DNA from: Phymatolithon calcareum
Taxonomy: Eukaryota > Rhodophyta > Florideophyceae > Hapalidiales
Direction: 5' to 3'
NCBI GenBank assembly: GCA_977006965.1
Contig: OZ345376.1
Coordinates: 1,302,001-1,366,000 of the forward strand
Length of the DNA stretch: 64,000 nt
In this document: piece by piece, positions 30,441 to 42,025 of the stretch
How the letters are laid out: every line of letters starts with the position of its first letter
How positions within the stretch are numbered: position 1 is the first letter of the stretch
Position numbers and translations under genes: made by a program
Notes under the pieces: model-generated
The model's input: the letters and a program-made list of their open reading frames with translations, nothing else
Database searches by the model: none
Told to the model about the DNA's origin: nothing

Positions 30441-31515
30441 TCAAGAGCCTATATGTGGTGGCAGCTTCGTCCTAGTAGCAAAGGTCCATTAAACTTTCGA
30501 ACAGAAAATGTTTAATTAGCGGTTGGTCTGGAACTCGATATGCCCCAGTAGCCCTCTTTGGTCATATCTCACCAATCAATAAGGAAAATTGCAATAGCAT
30601 TGTACGCTACATACGACAAAGTAGATATCTTCCAAATAGAGTTCCGGGTGAAGTTTATTGATGTACTTATACATTTTCCTGGACGAGTAGAAGTAGATTA
30701 GAGCTTAATTTCGCCCGGTCTTACTCCACGTCTCTCACATGAACTTCGGCCAATATTTATCTACTATAACGTTTTGCCGAGGTGCGCGATTCTTCATTTC
30801 TGAATGCCCAGCAAAAAGATATCGACTATTTATGTGCACAAAAGTTGCGAAATTGTATATCTTGTGCCGAAACTTATCAAAAATTATTCGCTCAACAGAA
30901 GACTCTCGGAGACGCATCATTCTTTTCGTTCAAGACAGTTTTCTGCAGTTGCCGAGACTAAAGGCACACTTTTTCAAAACACGTTCGATTTTATGTTGCG
31001 GTCCAGAAACGCCGCAAGTTGTACTTATTGGGACTAGATCCATGCGTGTGCGGGATAATGTAATTAAGCGGTCCAGTCGAAGGGTTGTGTGAATCTGCGA
31101 ATAATAATCACGACCTCACATTGACCTAACATTTCTTTCACGAATGTGACACGTTTGTAGATTGAAAATGCCTTGCGCCTTAGTTCCTGAGTTGCAGCTA
31201 CTTCAAGGCTATCCCCAGAGGATACAAAATCAAGCCGCATTTTAGCAGCAATGCATAAAAATGATGGAGCTAATACGGAGAGCAAAAGTAAACACGACTT
31301 GTAATATGGTATGCACAGTACAATGCAATTGCTAACTCGTTCATGTCCTTTAGAAATCGTAAACTTGCATTTGGGAAACGTGTTTGAGAATGAGCGGGCT
31401 CACTCTTTCGCTAGCTGTGTCGTAACTCTTGGCATATTGAGCCGTCAATGTCACATTCTGTTGAGTTTACTCGCAACGCAGATTCGGCAGCACCCCAACT
31501 GCAACATCGCCATTT
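30441..31515. other. Intergenic, nothing recognised
   Basis: AT-rich, with only short ORFs. Confidence 0.4.
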
Positions 31516-33222
31516 TTGGAAACTATGGTGCTCATCATTCTCGCCCTCGCATTTCTATCGGCAACCCATTCCACCTTTCTCGCCCCGAGACACACGCCCT
31601 CGCGAAACAACTCCTTAGAGTTACCGCATGTCGAGCGCCCCTGGGTACCCGGTGGACCATGTTCCCGGTCCGACTTCCACTGCATGAACATGATGGCACT
31701 GCAGTACACGAACGAGATACGCGCACGTGTCGGTCGCTACGCTCTTAAGATGGGAACCGAGTACATGCTTGACAATGCCATGCACCATTCGCAAGTACAG
31801 CAAAGATCAGGTAACATATTCCATCAAGACCTAGGCACCACGCCGCTAGGATGCAATTCTCGCTTCTCAGGTGAGAACGTTGCACAGAATTTTGTGTGGG
31901 CAACTCCAAATCGACCTACCGATCCTGCCCGAATTTGCGTTGAACAGCTTCGTGATTCCCCGCCACATTACAAGAACATCATCTCCGACTACAGTCGCGC
32001 CTCTGTTGTGGGAATCTATATCGATGCCAAAGATTGGATCTGGTGTACGCAGACGTTTGCCGTCAATATACAATACGGTCCTGGAAAATGTGCCATGGCA
32101 AAAGCACAGGTTGGCGCCAGTATGCCGCATGAGGCACTACAGGGACACACACCGCGGCAAGAAGCGCCACCACAAGAGCCACCACAGCAGTTCGCTCCGG
32201 AGCAGAATAGCTCTCCAGAGCAGTTTGGGCCGGAAGAAGGCCCACCAGAGCAAATTCCTGAGCAATTTGGACCTCCAAATCAAGGTCCAACAAATGAAAT
32301 TGGACAAGGGCAGTTTGTGCCGGAGCAAGGCCAAGCCGAGCAACTTGGACCTCGACAAGGGCCTCCAGAGCAAAGTAAGCACGAGGATATAGGACCTGAG
32401 CAGTTTCCACCTCAACAAGAAGTCCCTGAGGAGCAGTTTATATCAGGTGGACAAGCTCCACCGGAAGATTTTGGACCACCTGAACAACCTCTGCCGAAGC
32501 AACCCGCGCCGAAGCAAACTCCACGAGACGAGCGATCACCACCAGCTCGAATGGGACCGGAGAAGGTACCGCAAGAACTTTTCGACTTCCTTCACGGGAG
32601 GACAAGTAAGGACCGCCCTCAGAAAGAGAAGCGTGAGAAAGATCTACCGCAATCGACCAGTCCTCCAAAGCGCCGATCGCCAAAAAATGTCTCAGAGAAG
32701 GTACCAGCTAAGAGAATCAAGTGGTTTGGCTCTGGAAAACTGATGTGGGCACGATCGTGCACATTCCACGGAAAAGACATTGTGCGAATTCGTGTGCCAC
32801 AATCTAAATGCTCGCTCAGATGTGTGGCGCGAAAGGAGTGTACACATTTTTCGTTTTCCGGATCACAGTGTTTCCTCAAGGTCGACAATAACGTTCAAAA
32901 GTCTCAAGCGGTCTACAGTTCCGATCTAAGAGCCATCTGTGGGATTGTTAAGCGACCGAGAAAGCAGGGGACGGGGAGGTCTCGTTTCAGATGGTTCAAA
33001 TCCAAATATTCCGAGTGGGCTCACGGATGCACTTTCGGTGGGAGCTACATTGCTAAGAAGCGAATGCGAGCTGCCAGGTGCCAATTCGCTTGCTCGAAGC
33101 GTCCCGGTTGTTCGCATTTCTCTTACGATGGCACATTCTGTTTTTTGCGGAAATGGCGTAAAGTAAGAAAATCGGATGTGAAGCCCAAAGTCGGATCTGT
33201 TTGCGGGATTATGAAGCATTGA
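31516..33222 (+). CDS. Secreted CAP-domain protein with two PAN-like modules
   Basis: 568 residues (an ATG at 31525 would also serve). The signal peptide covers residues 1-20. Residues about 60-200 are a CAP/SCP/PR-1 domain, with Asn-Glu-Ile-Arg, a His-Ser-Gln first-histidine region, Ser-Gly-Glu-Asn-Val-Ala-Gln-Asn, and a Trp-rich end, all in canonical order. Residues about 205-385 are a low-complexity Pro/Gln/Glu linker made of loose Pro-(Glu)-Gln-Phe-Gly-Pro-x-Gln-Gly repeats. Two Cys-rich modules of ~70 residues close the protein. Both begin Trp-Phe-x-Ser and share Cys-Thr-Phe, a Cys-x3-Cys, His-Phe-Ser, Cys-Phe-Leu and a final Cys-Gly-Ile, as in PAN/Apple-like carbohydrate-binding folds. 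An extracellular defence, wall or adhesion role is inferred. I know of no common CAP-PAN-PAN architecture. Confidence 0.82.
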   Translation: METMVLIILALAFLSATHSTFLAPRHTPSRNNSLELPHVERPWVPGGPCSRSDFHCMNMMALQYTNEIRARVGRYALKMGTEYMLDNAMHHSQVQQRSGNIFHQDLGTTPLGCNSRFSGENVAQNFVWATPNRPTDPARICVEQLRDSPPHYKNIISDYSRASVVGIYIDAKDWIWCTQTFAVNIQYGPGKCAMAKAQVGASMPHEALQGHTPRQEAPPQEPPQQFAPEQNSSPEQFGPEEGPPEQIPEQFGPPNQGPTNEIGQGQFVPEQGQAEQLGPRQGPPEQSKHEDIGPEQFPPQQEVPEEQFISGGQAPPEDFGPPEQPLPKQPAPKQTPRDERSPPARMGPEKVPQELFDFLHGRTSKDRPQKEKREKDLPQSTSPPKRRSPKNVSEKVPAKRIKWFGSGKLMWARSCTFHGKDIVRIRVPQSKCSLRCVARKECTHFSFSGSQCFLKVDNNVQKSQAVYSSDLRAICGIVKRPRKQGTGRSRFRWFKSKYSEWAHGCTFGGSYIAKKRMRAARCQFACSKRPGCSHFSYDGTFCFLRKWRKVRKSDVKPKVGSVCGIMKH

Positions 33223-33960
33223 TCGGTAAATGTTTCCATCTTTCGAAAACAGGAACTCCTTATCGATTTTCTTCATTGGCACTGTCGATTTCTACAATAA
33301 ACTCATGTATATCCGCTAGTTGCTTCTAGAGTGTTGGTTTGGACATTGTCCTAGCAATTTGGGTTATCGATGCCATTGCTCAGAAATAGTGCAGAGTAAA
33401 TACGTTGCGTAGTGTATTTATATCAATAAGGTAACGAATTGACTCACCAGGATTCAATTATGAAATGATACACACTATGCACATGCTATGCAGAGTCCAA
33501 ATAAATATGTAACACTACCAGAAAGCAAGTGGGATGAAACGAGGCTAAAACATTGCACTAGGTCGCATGAGCTTCGTTTCGTCCTTTCTCTTTGGATGAG
33601 AACGTAAGCGAAGGATTGTGGCGCAACGAAAAGTCTCTCAGGTGCAATGATAATTGACAAAGGGAGCTTCAATTAAACAGAAGTCCAATCTTTTCTCTTG
33701 ATTTTCTTACAGCTTGGGAGTGAACGCTCAATTCCCGCCTGAAAGCCGTATCACATTGTAGATTGGCAAACATGACTACAAAATTCCTTCTCTCGTGAGC
33801 TCATCGACAGCTTTGTTTTGGGAAGGCCACAACGGGAATCCATGCGCCTAGTATATTATCCGTCGGTCATGATCAGATGATTAAGGAGGTCCCAAGGTAC
33901 GTCATTCAGCAGCATCTCCTTGACTGACCGGTGAGCACGCCGATTTGGCTCCCACGTACT
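33223..33960. other. Intergenic, nothing recognised
   Basis: Short ORFs only. Confidence 0.4.
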
Positions 33961-34310
33961 TTTTTTGCAGCAACTGATTACTGGTTTATTTAAGAGCCCT
34001 CAGTAACACTCCGAAGATTGCACGCGAGCCGCTTTTCGGTACTTCTTCATTCTAGTATATCGCCTGGTCCCTTTTATCGTCATTTTCCGTATTATCAATT
34101 ATGGTGATGCTTTTTCTGCTATTAACAACTCTCCAGAGTCCAGTTCATACGTATGATCTCCAGGTGATGTCCGGCTGCCGTTCCGAATATATCCAATATT
34201 AGCGTCGTGCTCACTTGAAGGAACCTGCCGCTTGCGCACTTAATGGCCATCTGTCGATGCCGCACCTTGGCATACCTGAGGATGGCCGGGATAGCGTCTG
34301 GTTTTAGCAT
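33961..34310 (-). mobile_element. 3' fragment of second LINE family (RT-II)
   Basis: The minus-strand frame at 34310-34122 matches the C-terminal part of the RT-II ORF at 40-41.7 kb (shared Pro-Ala-Ile-Leu, Lys-Val-(K/R)-His-Arg-Gln, Cys-Gly/Ala...Gly-Arg-Phe, Val-Ser-Thr-Thr). It is followed by the same type of 3' end, GGGCTCTTAAATAAAC, near 33990 (RT-II: GGGGCTTTTAAATAAAC). Confidence 0.7.
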
Positions 34311-34508
34311 GGTAATTTTCTCTTTCTTCTTGCTTCAAGCTGTGTGTAGCGCCAGGCTCCAAAGAACCCGACGCCACATGAGAGAGAAAAGCCCAAGAGA
34401 GGAGAGAGACGAAAAGAGCGGGAGAGACAAGACAAAAGAGAAGGAAAGAAAGACAAGCAAACAAAACCTCCAGACCAGCGGACAAAATAGGCGTCCACCA
34501 TCGTAGTA

Positions 34509-34757
34509 CTCCATGGCTTTGCGGGAACACAAGCGGTCGTGAACGTAGAACACGAGCGCAAGGCTACGCCGAACAGGGCTTCAGAAGCTTGACGAGGTAG
34601 ATGAGGGTGAATAGAGATAGACGCGACTTGAACCAGGGCGAAGTCGGTAATGCAGGTCACGGAGGACACTCCACAGCTTTGCGGGAACACAAGCGGTCGC
34701 ATGGATGAGATACGAGGGCGAGGCTACGCCGAACAGGGCTTCGGAAGCTCGACGTGA
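34509..34757. repeat. Local duplication, ~86-bp unit twice, 162 bp apart
   Basis: 34509-34595 and 34671-34757 share CTTTGCGGGAACACAAGCGG and GGCTACGCCGAACAGGGCTT with few changes. A weaker third partial copy may lie at about 34810-34850. No gene is seen from 34311 to 35790. Confidence 0.7.
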
Positions 34758-35790
34758 GGAGCACTTAGGTCCAGATGCAACACAAAACGGGCAAGATTGC
34801 CATACGGTAACTCCAGCGATCGTGTGGACGAACACGAGCGCGGGCCTTCGAGGAAACGGAGAAGAATAAGCGTGGAGACTAGTCGAACGGACGTCCACTG
34901 CGCCGCTTACGACATGACGAAAGGCAAAAGAGAAAGGAAGGAGAAAACGACGCCGTCTTTAGGCGGCGACCATGGCTTGGCCGTCGACCTTCGCACGGAC
35001 GCACGAAAAAGGGAAAGGAAAACTTGAACGCGGTTGTCGACGCACCGGCTTGCGCGCCGAAACGGTTGCGTCCAAGAAGGTTGGGAAGAGCTCCGACTCC
35101 GCGTGGTCGAAGGGACTGTCAGGCGAACATTGCGCGTGCTTGATCCAAGCAATCGAGCCGAAATCCAGAACTCCCCCCACCTTCCTTTACTCAGAGGAAG
35201 GAACTAACTAGCTTATATACTACAACCTACGCAAAAGACAGCGATGCAGCGCATAGACACACGAGAGACACGTGCAAGTATGGCCCAACAGATCACCTAC
35301 TACGAGCAACATGACTATCGAGATCACAGTTGTGCGGCGTACAGTCGCGAGAGGAAAAAGAGACCGCCTTGGGACAGCGACATAACAGCGGGCGCTACAC
35401 TGTGCGCCTTCTTTTGCAAACAGTATTCGTTGGAGTTTACCTGGGGATTTCCCTGCCTGTATATCTTTGAAGGGGACCACAAACTATTCTTTTCCACCAT
35501 CGCGGCAATATCCCGACTTGCGCACTGTAACTCTTTGAAGTTTCGCGCTTCTCTTTGGTTGGACATAGTAGCCAACTTCCTTGCCTTTCCTCGTCGCAGC
35601 ATCCTGAACGACAATTTCTCTCCTGTGTACTGGTGGTTGGATCCTGCACAGCAGCCGGAGCCGCTGCTGGTTTCTGATTTAAATCGTCATTGAATTGACG
35701 ACGAGGGAAGTCGTAATAACTCACCCATGCGCTTCGCACTGCAGATCGCACAGGAACATACCAGCTTTTGGGAATCCGCGGAGATTGAAT

Positions 35791-37754
35791 AGTCTAGTGT
35801 CTATTTTACGGAAATTTTCCCTCTATTGAGGGAAGAGATTCATTTAATTTTTTGCTCATGAAAGTTACTCGCTATCAAGCGCATCAACAGTGCCAAGCTC
35901 ATAGATGTCTTCAGCATGCTTAGTGAAGCAGTTCCTAACAGTAGAAATGTCGCAAATGTATATTGTGGCACTATCAAGCGTATTACATTGTGAGAACACA
36001 ATGGTCGAGGTCTTGTATTTTCAAACTCTGCAGTTGTTTTGCGCAACAAAAGTAGTCATCATGACCTCTACAATCATCCTTTTACTTTTTTTAGGGGTAA
36101 CGTGGCGTCGAACACTGCTCTCGAATGCAAATGTACGCTCTGGCGCGACTGAACCTCGACAAGTAATGCGCTTGTCAAATGCTATCGAAGACTTGCTCTC
36201 TCGGCACTTCACAAAACCTTCACTGCGTCATGTGCTGCTGACACTCTGCATGGTCACCAGAGAATAACAGCTAGCTAACAACCTAGAAAATCTCCAGAAG
36301 AGTTAGATGGCCCCTATGAACTATAGGCGCACTTGTTGAATGTCTGCAGAGTCAGCACTCACTAAGTATGAATCCACACATGCAATGCGCCGTATACCGG
36401 CATACGCGGCCATAAGACAGCACAGAACTGCCATTCCGTGGGCCATCTCGCCTTCAAAATCTCTTTGACACAGTGTGCTTTCTGTGGTCATTTGTGGGAT
36501 CGACATAATCTTGACCGAGGTGACCAGCGGTACTGCGCAAAGTACATGTCGCCTAATTCACTTGCTTGCTCTCTGAATGAAATCAACCGGAGGTATTCGG
36601 CCACCGATATCCCTGTTTTGGAAGAAGAAGGGCCAGGGAGATACTTCTTCGGCCTGGTAGACTTCCAGAAAGCGCTCTCAGCGCAGAACTCAACTCTTGC
36701 CATGAGGACGAGTATTTCGAAAAACTTAACAGGCTCTGTCACTTTAGTCTCTTTTCGCCCCTTTCTTCTCAGCTTAGTGGACGTCCAAGCAGCAAGTTTT
36801 TGCAGGTAACTTGGGGAAACATCGTCACCACACAATCGTACTTCGAATGAAGTCCAATACCACAAATCTCGAATAAGAAGTCTCTGTTTAGAGTGTGAAG
36901 TTTCCACAACTGAGAGTAAAATCGTCTCTAAAACGAACATGTAACTTCCGCTTATACCTTGGGACCCAATGAGCGCACGTATTCGGCTCGCGGTCGGGCG
37001 TGATGACATCAAGTTCCCGGTGCGATGTTTGGTCTCAAGGGCCTTGTAAGACTTACGCAATAGTGCTCGGAAGAGGGCGTTTAGAACTTCTGAAGGTTGT
37101 ATCGAAGCTTTTATGCCCTTCTGAGGAGAATGTGAGCGCGACTGTAGACGATAAACAGGCGTTTCGCGATGAAGATTGGCAAGAATGAACACTGTAAGCA
37201 GGCCTGGGCGGTAACGCGCTTTGCCGATCTTGGCTCGGTTCAAGCTTTTCAGCGTCTGTAATGTCATCGTCAGCGTTCTCTGCCTTGACCTTGACAATGT
37301 GGACTGTCTTAATCTTAGTCTTCTTCAATGGATGACGAATCAGAATCCATTTCATGCGATGAAACATGCTCGCGCGACCATTGATTTTTTTCCCGAGTAC
37401 ATTCTGAACCATACTACTCACTTTTTTGGCTTCGAAATGGCTCCGTATAGTCTGGAGCACTCTGCAAGACCTCTTACAGATGCTGCCTTGGTGTGTACTG
37501 ATGTACCGACCGTGCGCGGCCGGTTTTTTTCTCCTGGAATGGCAGGTCCGGTACTTCTGCGTGACCAACATATTTTCGTTTCTAGCGCCGAACGAAGCGA
37601 ATTTGAGGTAGTAGTGTGGATACTTCTCGGACAGAAGATGAGCCAGGCATTACGAATATGGCGTGAGCGATCTGTGTCGAATTTGCTCTATGGATTTTTT
37701 CGAGCTTTCAAATCGCCCCTCAATTGAGGGGGTTCGTAAAATAGACACTAGACT
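35791..37754. mobile_element. Unclassified DNA transposon with 20-bp TIRs
   Basis: The ends AGTCTAGTGTCTATTTTACG are perfect inverted repeats (35791-35810 and 37735-37754). Just inside each lies a small palindrome, CCCTC-N-ATTGAGGG or close to it. The 1,964-bp interior carries coding sequence on the minus strand. No direct target duplication is obvious, and the ends match no superfamily I know: they are not CACTA, mariner, hAT or Mutator type. Confidence 0.75.
35872..37571 (-). CDS. Putative transposon protein, multi-exon or decayed
   Basis: The longest frame is 36488-37297 (269 codons). Its likely upstream exon lies at about 37430-37600, ended by a GTGAGT donor just after a Lys-Pro-Lys-Lys stretch. 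An ACAG acceptor at about 37250 opens the long frame at Thr-Leu-Lys-Ser-Leu-Asn. Further coding-like minus frames follow at 36330-36506, 36021-36212 and 35872-36018. The protein is basic and Ser/Leu/Arg-rich, with no catalytic motif I can name. Its place between matching TIRs argues for a transposase or accessory protein of this element. Exon joins are tentative. Confidence 0.4.
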
Positions 37755-38175
37755 GGCATCCTTCTCGGTGCCATATATAGGTTTGGGCTCGAGAGCAACG
37801 ATGGTTCGTTGATGGACTGAGCGCAACACATGAGCGTTTGGTTTTGGATGCTTTTAACCTATGTGGTGGGTGGAGTTAGAAGAAGAAGAAGAAAGTAGAT
37901 TTTATTTTAAAAGTTACCAACGCATCTGCTGACGCTTGGGGCAACTTTTCGAGTGCCAGAAAGTGGAGTTTGAAGATCCGTTGGTAGGTTTCAAACGAAT
38001 ATTTAGAATGGACTGAAAATTTCTTTGTAAAAAAGCTCCTTTATAAACATTGTACCTGACAGCCTTGCTAGATAAGGCTGCATGCTGAAATCCATTACTG
38101 AATACACGTCTGCATCCATATCGGATGAAGAATTGAGAAGCTAGTGGCTTCTTTCGTTGCTGCTGTTCTTCACTA
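37755..38175. other. Intergenic
   Basis: Contains a GAAGAAGAAGAA run at about 37880 and a TTTTATTTTAAAAG stretch. Nothing else recognised. Confidence 0.4.
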
Positions 38176-39000
38176 TCAATCGGCCCGCTTCTTCGTCTCC
38201 ATACCTGCATCCGGAATGAGCACAAAACTTGCGACGCCAATATTGGCAATGGTCCAGACTTTGCCCGCACCCGCGACCGCCAGCGCAGTACCCTCCCTGC
38301 CCCACACGCGCTCTGCTGAGGGAAACATGAAGTAGATCGACTGATGCAAAAGCCCGCCACACAAAGCTATATGGATGCTGCGACGAAACGCGTCGCGTTG
38401 ACTCTGGGCAGGCGCGATCACATTGTGGAGCAGCCACACGAAGGTAAATGCAACATCAGTCAAAGCGGCGAATAAGATTCCCATGGCTTTGCTGCCGCGC
38501 ACAAAGCAGGCGTCCGGCAAGGCGGCAACGACATAAGCGCCGACGATGGAAACGAGAGCTCCGATGCACAACGAGAAAGCGTCACGTGTGACGTAGTTCT
38601 TGGCCTTATTCTTGCACGGGTAAATCCAATGCGCACCGATGCCGAGCGTCAAATATGTCATTTGACCCAACGCCGTCAAGCCGATGAGCGCGCGGCCGGT
38701 GTGCAAATAGACGGAAGGCGCGAAAGCAATGGCGATGGAGTCGAAGACTTGCATGCCCCACAGCATCATTAGTGTGCCGCGGAGAAGCACATGCGGTTCC
38801 GCGAAACTGGCGGAAAGCAGCAATTGCTCGACAACCCAGGACAGAATGGAGAATAGCACAAAGAGGATAGTGAGACCTTGAGATCCGGGCTCATAGTACT
38901 TGACAGGGATGGCACGCATTGGGCATACAAATGCCAGTGCGAGGAGCAGGCCGAGAACGAATGCTGCCATATCTCGGGTCGTCGAGTTCACCTTGGTCAT
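38176..39000 (-). CDS. Multi-pass membrane protein, unknown
   Basis: 274 residues with about seven hydrophobic segments (near residues 10-30, 42-62, 73-97, 103-125, 140-160, 168-190 and 240-262). The short loops carry charges, and there is a Lys-rich loop after a Trp-Ile-Tyr-Pro-Cys stretch at about 130. The C-terminus is Glu-Thr-Lys-Lys-Arg-Ala-Asp, a dilysine-like basic tail. I cannot place it in a family. The start is a good one, with a soluble 10-residue lead and then the first membrane span. High GC and a clean frame support a real gene. Confidence 0.7.
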   Translation of the reverse strand: MTKVNSTTRDMAAFVLGLLLALAFVCPMRAIPVKYYEPGSQGLTILFVLFSILSWVVEQLLLSASFAEPHVLLRGTLMMLWGMQVFDSIAIAFAPSVYLHTGRALIGLTALGQMTYLTLGIGAHWIYPCKNKAKNYVTRDAFSLCIGALVSIVGAYVVAALPDACFVRGSKAMGILFAALTDVAFTFVWLLHNVIAPAQSQRDAFRRSIHIALCGGLLHQSIYFMFPSAERVWGREGTALAVAGAGKVWTIANIGVASFVLIPDAGMETKKRAD

Positions 39001-40135
39001 CGCGTGAAGTTCGATATCCTGGTTGAGGTGGCTGTGGAAAAGACTCTGTTCGTGTGTTTCGCTGGCTGCCGAAACATATCTGACAGCCCTTTTGAGAACG
39101 CCGGGATCAGTCGGTCAGATCAAGTACCTCAAGCACTTCTCTCGAAATTATTGTAGATTTATGAGCACATGTGCTAATACGAGCTGGCATCGATTGTTGG
39201 GAAAGCGCTGGCCAATCGTATGTCCTCTTGTGGCACAAGAACTACGGATCAGCAAATGATTTGTACGGGGATGGTTTGCAGAGGACTTTTTGCCAGCAAG
39301 CAAGCGCAAAGAGCTCTTCGTTTGAGCCTGAAACGCAGATTCCTCGCGCGAGCATACGTTCCAAGACAGCAACGACAGCGATGTGCATATATTGCTGTTA
39401 TCGCTATCTGGTACCGAAGAAAGCCATGCACTGGATGTTTGACAACGGGCGTTCGCAATGGTTCTCGAAGGTATTTCAAGAATAATACCGAAGTTTCGGA
39501 CGAGAGTTTCATCCCGAGTCGGAACACGAACCAGGACATGATTGACCAGTCGACATTATGGCAACATGACTGCTGGAGAAACGATTATAAGACATGTCAC
39601 TGCTATAGAAAACTAATTCTTTTCAGCTTGTGCTTTGTTTTCAAGGATTTGGACGAAGTAGTGCCGGCAGAGTTGTATGGTCTCACTAAATCAGTCTGTT
39701 TGGCATTCAAGATGAAAACCGTATCGGAAGAATCTGACAATGTTTTCAGAGCGAAGATGTTGTATTGGCACCGGAATTGCCCCGAGTTTGTGAAGGAGTG
39801 TGAGTTTTTATTTAAAACCAACCAATGTGTCTGCACACTCTTGGGGCAATTTTGCAAAGGCCATAGGGCCACGGACATGGTCTTTCTAGGTTGAACGTTT
39901 GCATGGTCGGATGCGACACTACCGATGTCATGAAGAGGAGCCCACAAAGGGCACTATGCGCTCTGTTCATTTTTAAAACTCGAGAATGATTCAAAATTAG
40001 GGATTGATCTTACAATATCTGATTGGGGATTGTACCCCTCTGGTGGCCGCTTTTCACAATGGAGACAGCTTGTATGGAATAACGTACGATCCAGTATGCA
40101 AGATGTGCAATACCAGCTTTAACAAAACATTTGAA
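39001..40135. other. Intergenic with a 224-codon open frame of unknown meaning
   Basis: A plus-strand frame at 39220-39894 is open for 224 codons. Its last ~90 codons (from about 39625) look more protein-like, with an Asp-Leu-Asp-Glu-Val-Val start and a Cys/Phe-rich end. I cannot support it as a gene; it may be the remnant of a mobile element. Confidence 0.3.
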
Positions 40136-41715
40136 CATCTGGTTTTTTTATTTTTTATTCAAGTTTATTTAAAAGCCCCACAGACTTCCGAAGATATGGG
40201 CGAGGCTTCCTCTGATACTACCTACCTTTGTGGAGCTCACGAAACGCCCACTAGAATCGCGGACGGGAAAACTCAGGATTCAAAGGAATTCTATCTCAGT
40301 CTTCTACAGGGTTGCTGGTGCTTGGACTCGACCGCTTGTTGCCTTGCCTTATACGAATCAATACAGGCCTTCTTCGTTCTCCATGCGTTCTATGAGTGTC
40401 TTGCTAAATAGTAAGAGCTCATCTAGCGCCTTTTCTGCTTCTAGTCGTTTTTCTCCTTCTAGGTCGTACCCTGCTAGCGTGCTTTCAAGGGTCTCCATAT
40501 GCTCTCTGGCTCTTGTGCCGAATTCTTCGGCCATAATTGTTGTTGACACCTCTGGGAATCTTCCGCAGGCATACTGCAGTGCGAGTTGTCTGTGCTTCAC
40601 CTTGGGGAACTTGAGTATTGCTGGCAATTCACTTGTCTTATCGTATGGGATCTTCCTTTTCCGCTTCGATTCTAGGCGGTCTCCTTCCATAGCCAGAAAT
40701 TTAGATCGAAGTGTTTGTGAAGACTGGTTTGTTTGGATATGCTTTACAGCTTCACCAAACGGCTCTCTGGTTTCCATCGCGGAGATATCTTTCCTTGTGT
40801 ACTGCAATTCATGGTTGTATCTGCTTTCGGGCACTTCATTTGGATATATACGTTCCTTCTCCTTGTTCCTTCTCAGCATTTTGAAGGCCAAGATTTCTCG
40901 ACGATGTGGAGCCGTCTGGATCCGGCACAGGAGACGGAGCCTGTCCGTCCTTCCTCGGGCCAGTGGCCCGAATACTTGATTGAAGAATGTTGATTCTACT
41001 TCCTTGACGGAATTTTGTACGTCTTCTGACCAGGGCGTTAAGTGCATTGGGTACTCCCAGCGTGGCGCCTTGTATATCTGAATACACTTCTGTATACTTA
41101 ACCCTTTCTTGAACACTCCCAGTGTACGCAATTCGTACACGACCGTCCTTGCTTTCTTTAGTCGTTGCATCATTAGCGTATCTGTGACTCCTCCGGGGTC
41201 TAGGGATACTCCAAGATATGTGACCTCCGGAACGTGTGCCAGAACCTTGTTTGCGAGCTTGAATGTCTTGCCCAATGTTTCCTCTGATTCGAGGACTTCG
41301 CTTTTCCCTTGCTTAGTGTTCCACGTCATCTCTCGATCTTGTGCCCACTGGGTAGCTATATCCAATAGTCCTTGCAATGCAGCGGGGGATTTCGCAGAGA
41401 GAAGGACATCGTCTGCAAAAAGGATAGTCGGAGCTTCAGCCCAGGTTTTTGATGCCCGGCTCATTCGCTCGGCGAATTCATCCATGAAGATGTTGTAGAG
41501 GCTTGGACTGAGAGGGGACCATTGCGGAACCCCCCTGTCCACCAGAAACCACTTTCTGTTTGCATCACCATTTGTTGCTATCCAGGATGGTGTCAAGAAC
41601 GCCTCGGCCATTGCGCAGATCTCCTTGGGCAGTACTTGTCTCATTCTGTTCACCAAGTGTGCTCTCGGTTTTTGAACATCTAGTGCTACACTGTAGTAGA
41701 CGCTCTGGCTCCAGA
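40136..41715 (-). mobile_element. Second LINE family (RT-II), 5'-truncated
   Basis: Minus-strand reverse transcriptase sequence runs from about 41715 to 40358, then a 3' UTR ending GGGGCTTTTAAATAAACTTG and an A-rich tail at about 40140. The 5' end stops inside the RT, so endonuclease and ORF1 are gone. It differs from the 2.5-kb element: the RT is related, but the C-terminus and tail differ. Confidence 0.82.
40358..41656 (-). pseudogene. RT-II reverse transcriptase, truncated, motif A damaged
   Basis: 432 codons are open from 41656, but sense continues upstream to about 41715 without a start. The upstream piece reads Val-Ala-Leu-Asp-Val-Gln-Lys and goes straight to Pro-Arg-Ala. Against the intact RT at 2.6-5.6 kb, the five residues equivalent to Ala-Tyr-Asp-Arg-Val of motif A are missing. 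Motif B (Gly-Val-Pro-Gln-Trp-Ser-Pro-Leu-Ser-Pro) has Trp in place of the usual Gly. Motif C Phe-Ala-Asp-Asp is intact. The protein is therefore very likely inactive despite the long frame. Confidence 0.8.
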
Positions 41716-42025
41716 CGCAAGTTTATGGAACGAGTGGGCACCACGACTGTATAGGAACTATGCAGTGAGAAACCACTAGACGTACTCAAATTTCTGAAAA
41801 ATTAGAAGCTGTTTTCAAACGGCTTCACACGCTTACCTTTGCGTGAGCGATTTTCTTTCTTCTTTCTTTTTTGCGCGCAAAAAAGAAAGAAAATAATTGA
41901 GGAAATTCGCTGCATGGACCGAAAAAGGTGGCAAAATTCGCTAAATCGGCACCCCTTGCAATAACTACTACTCGTTATGATACACAGAGCACTCCATAGA
42001 AATAAACTTATCAAAAAAATAATAT

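Noticed and set aside
31871-32743. Overlapping ORFs on both strands inside the CAP-PAN gene
   Set aside because: Open only because of the Pro/Gln repeat composition.
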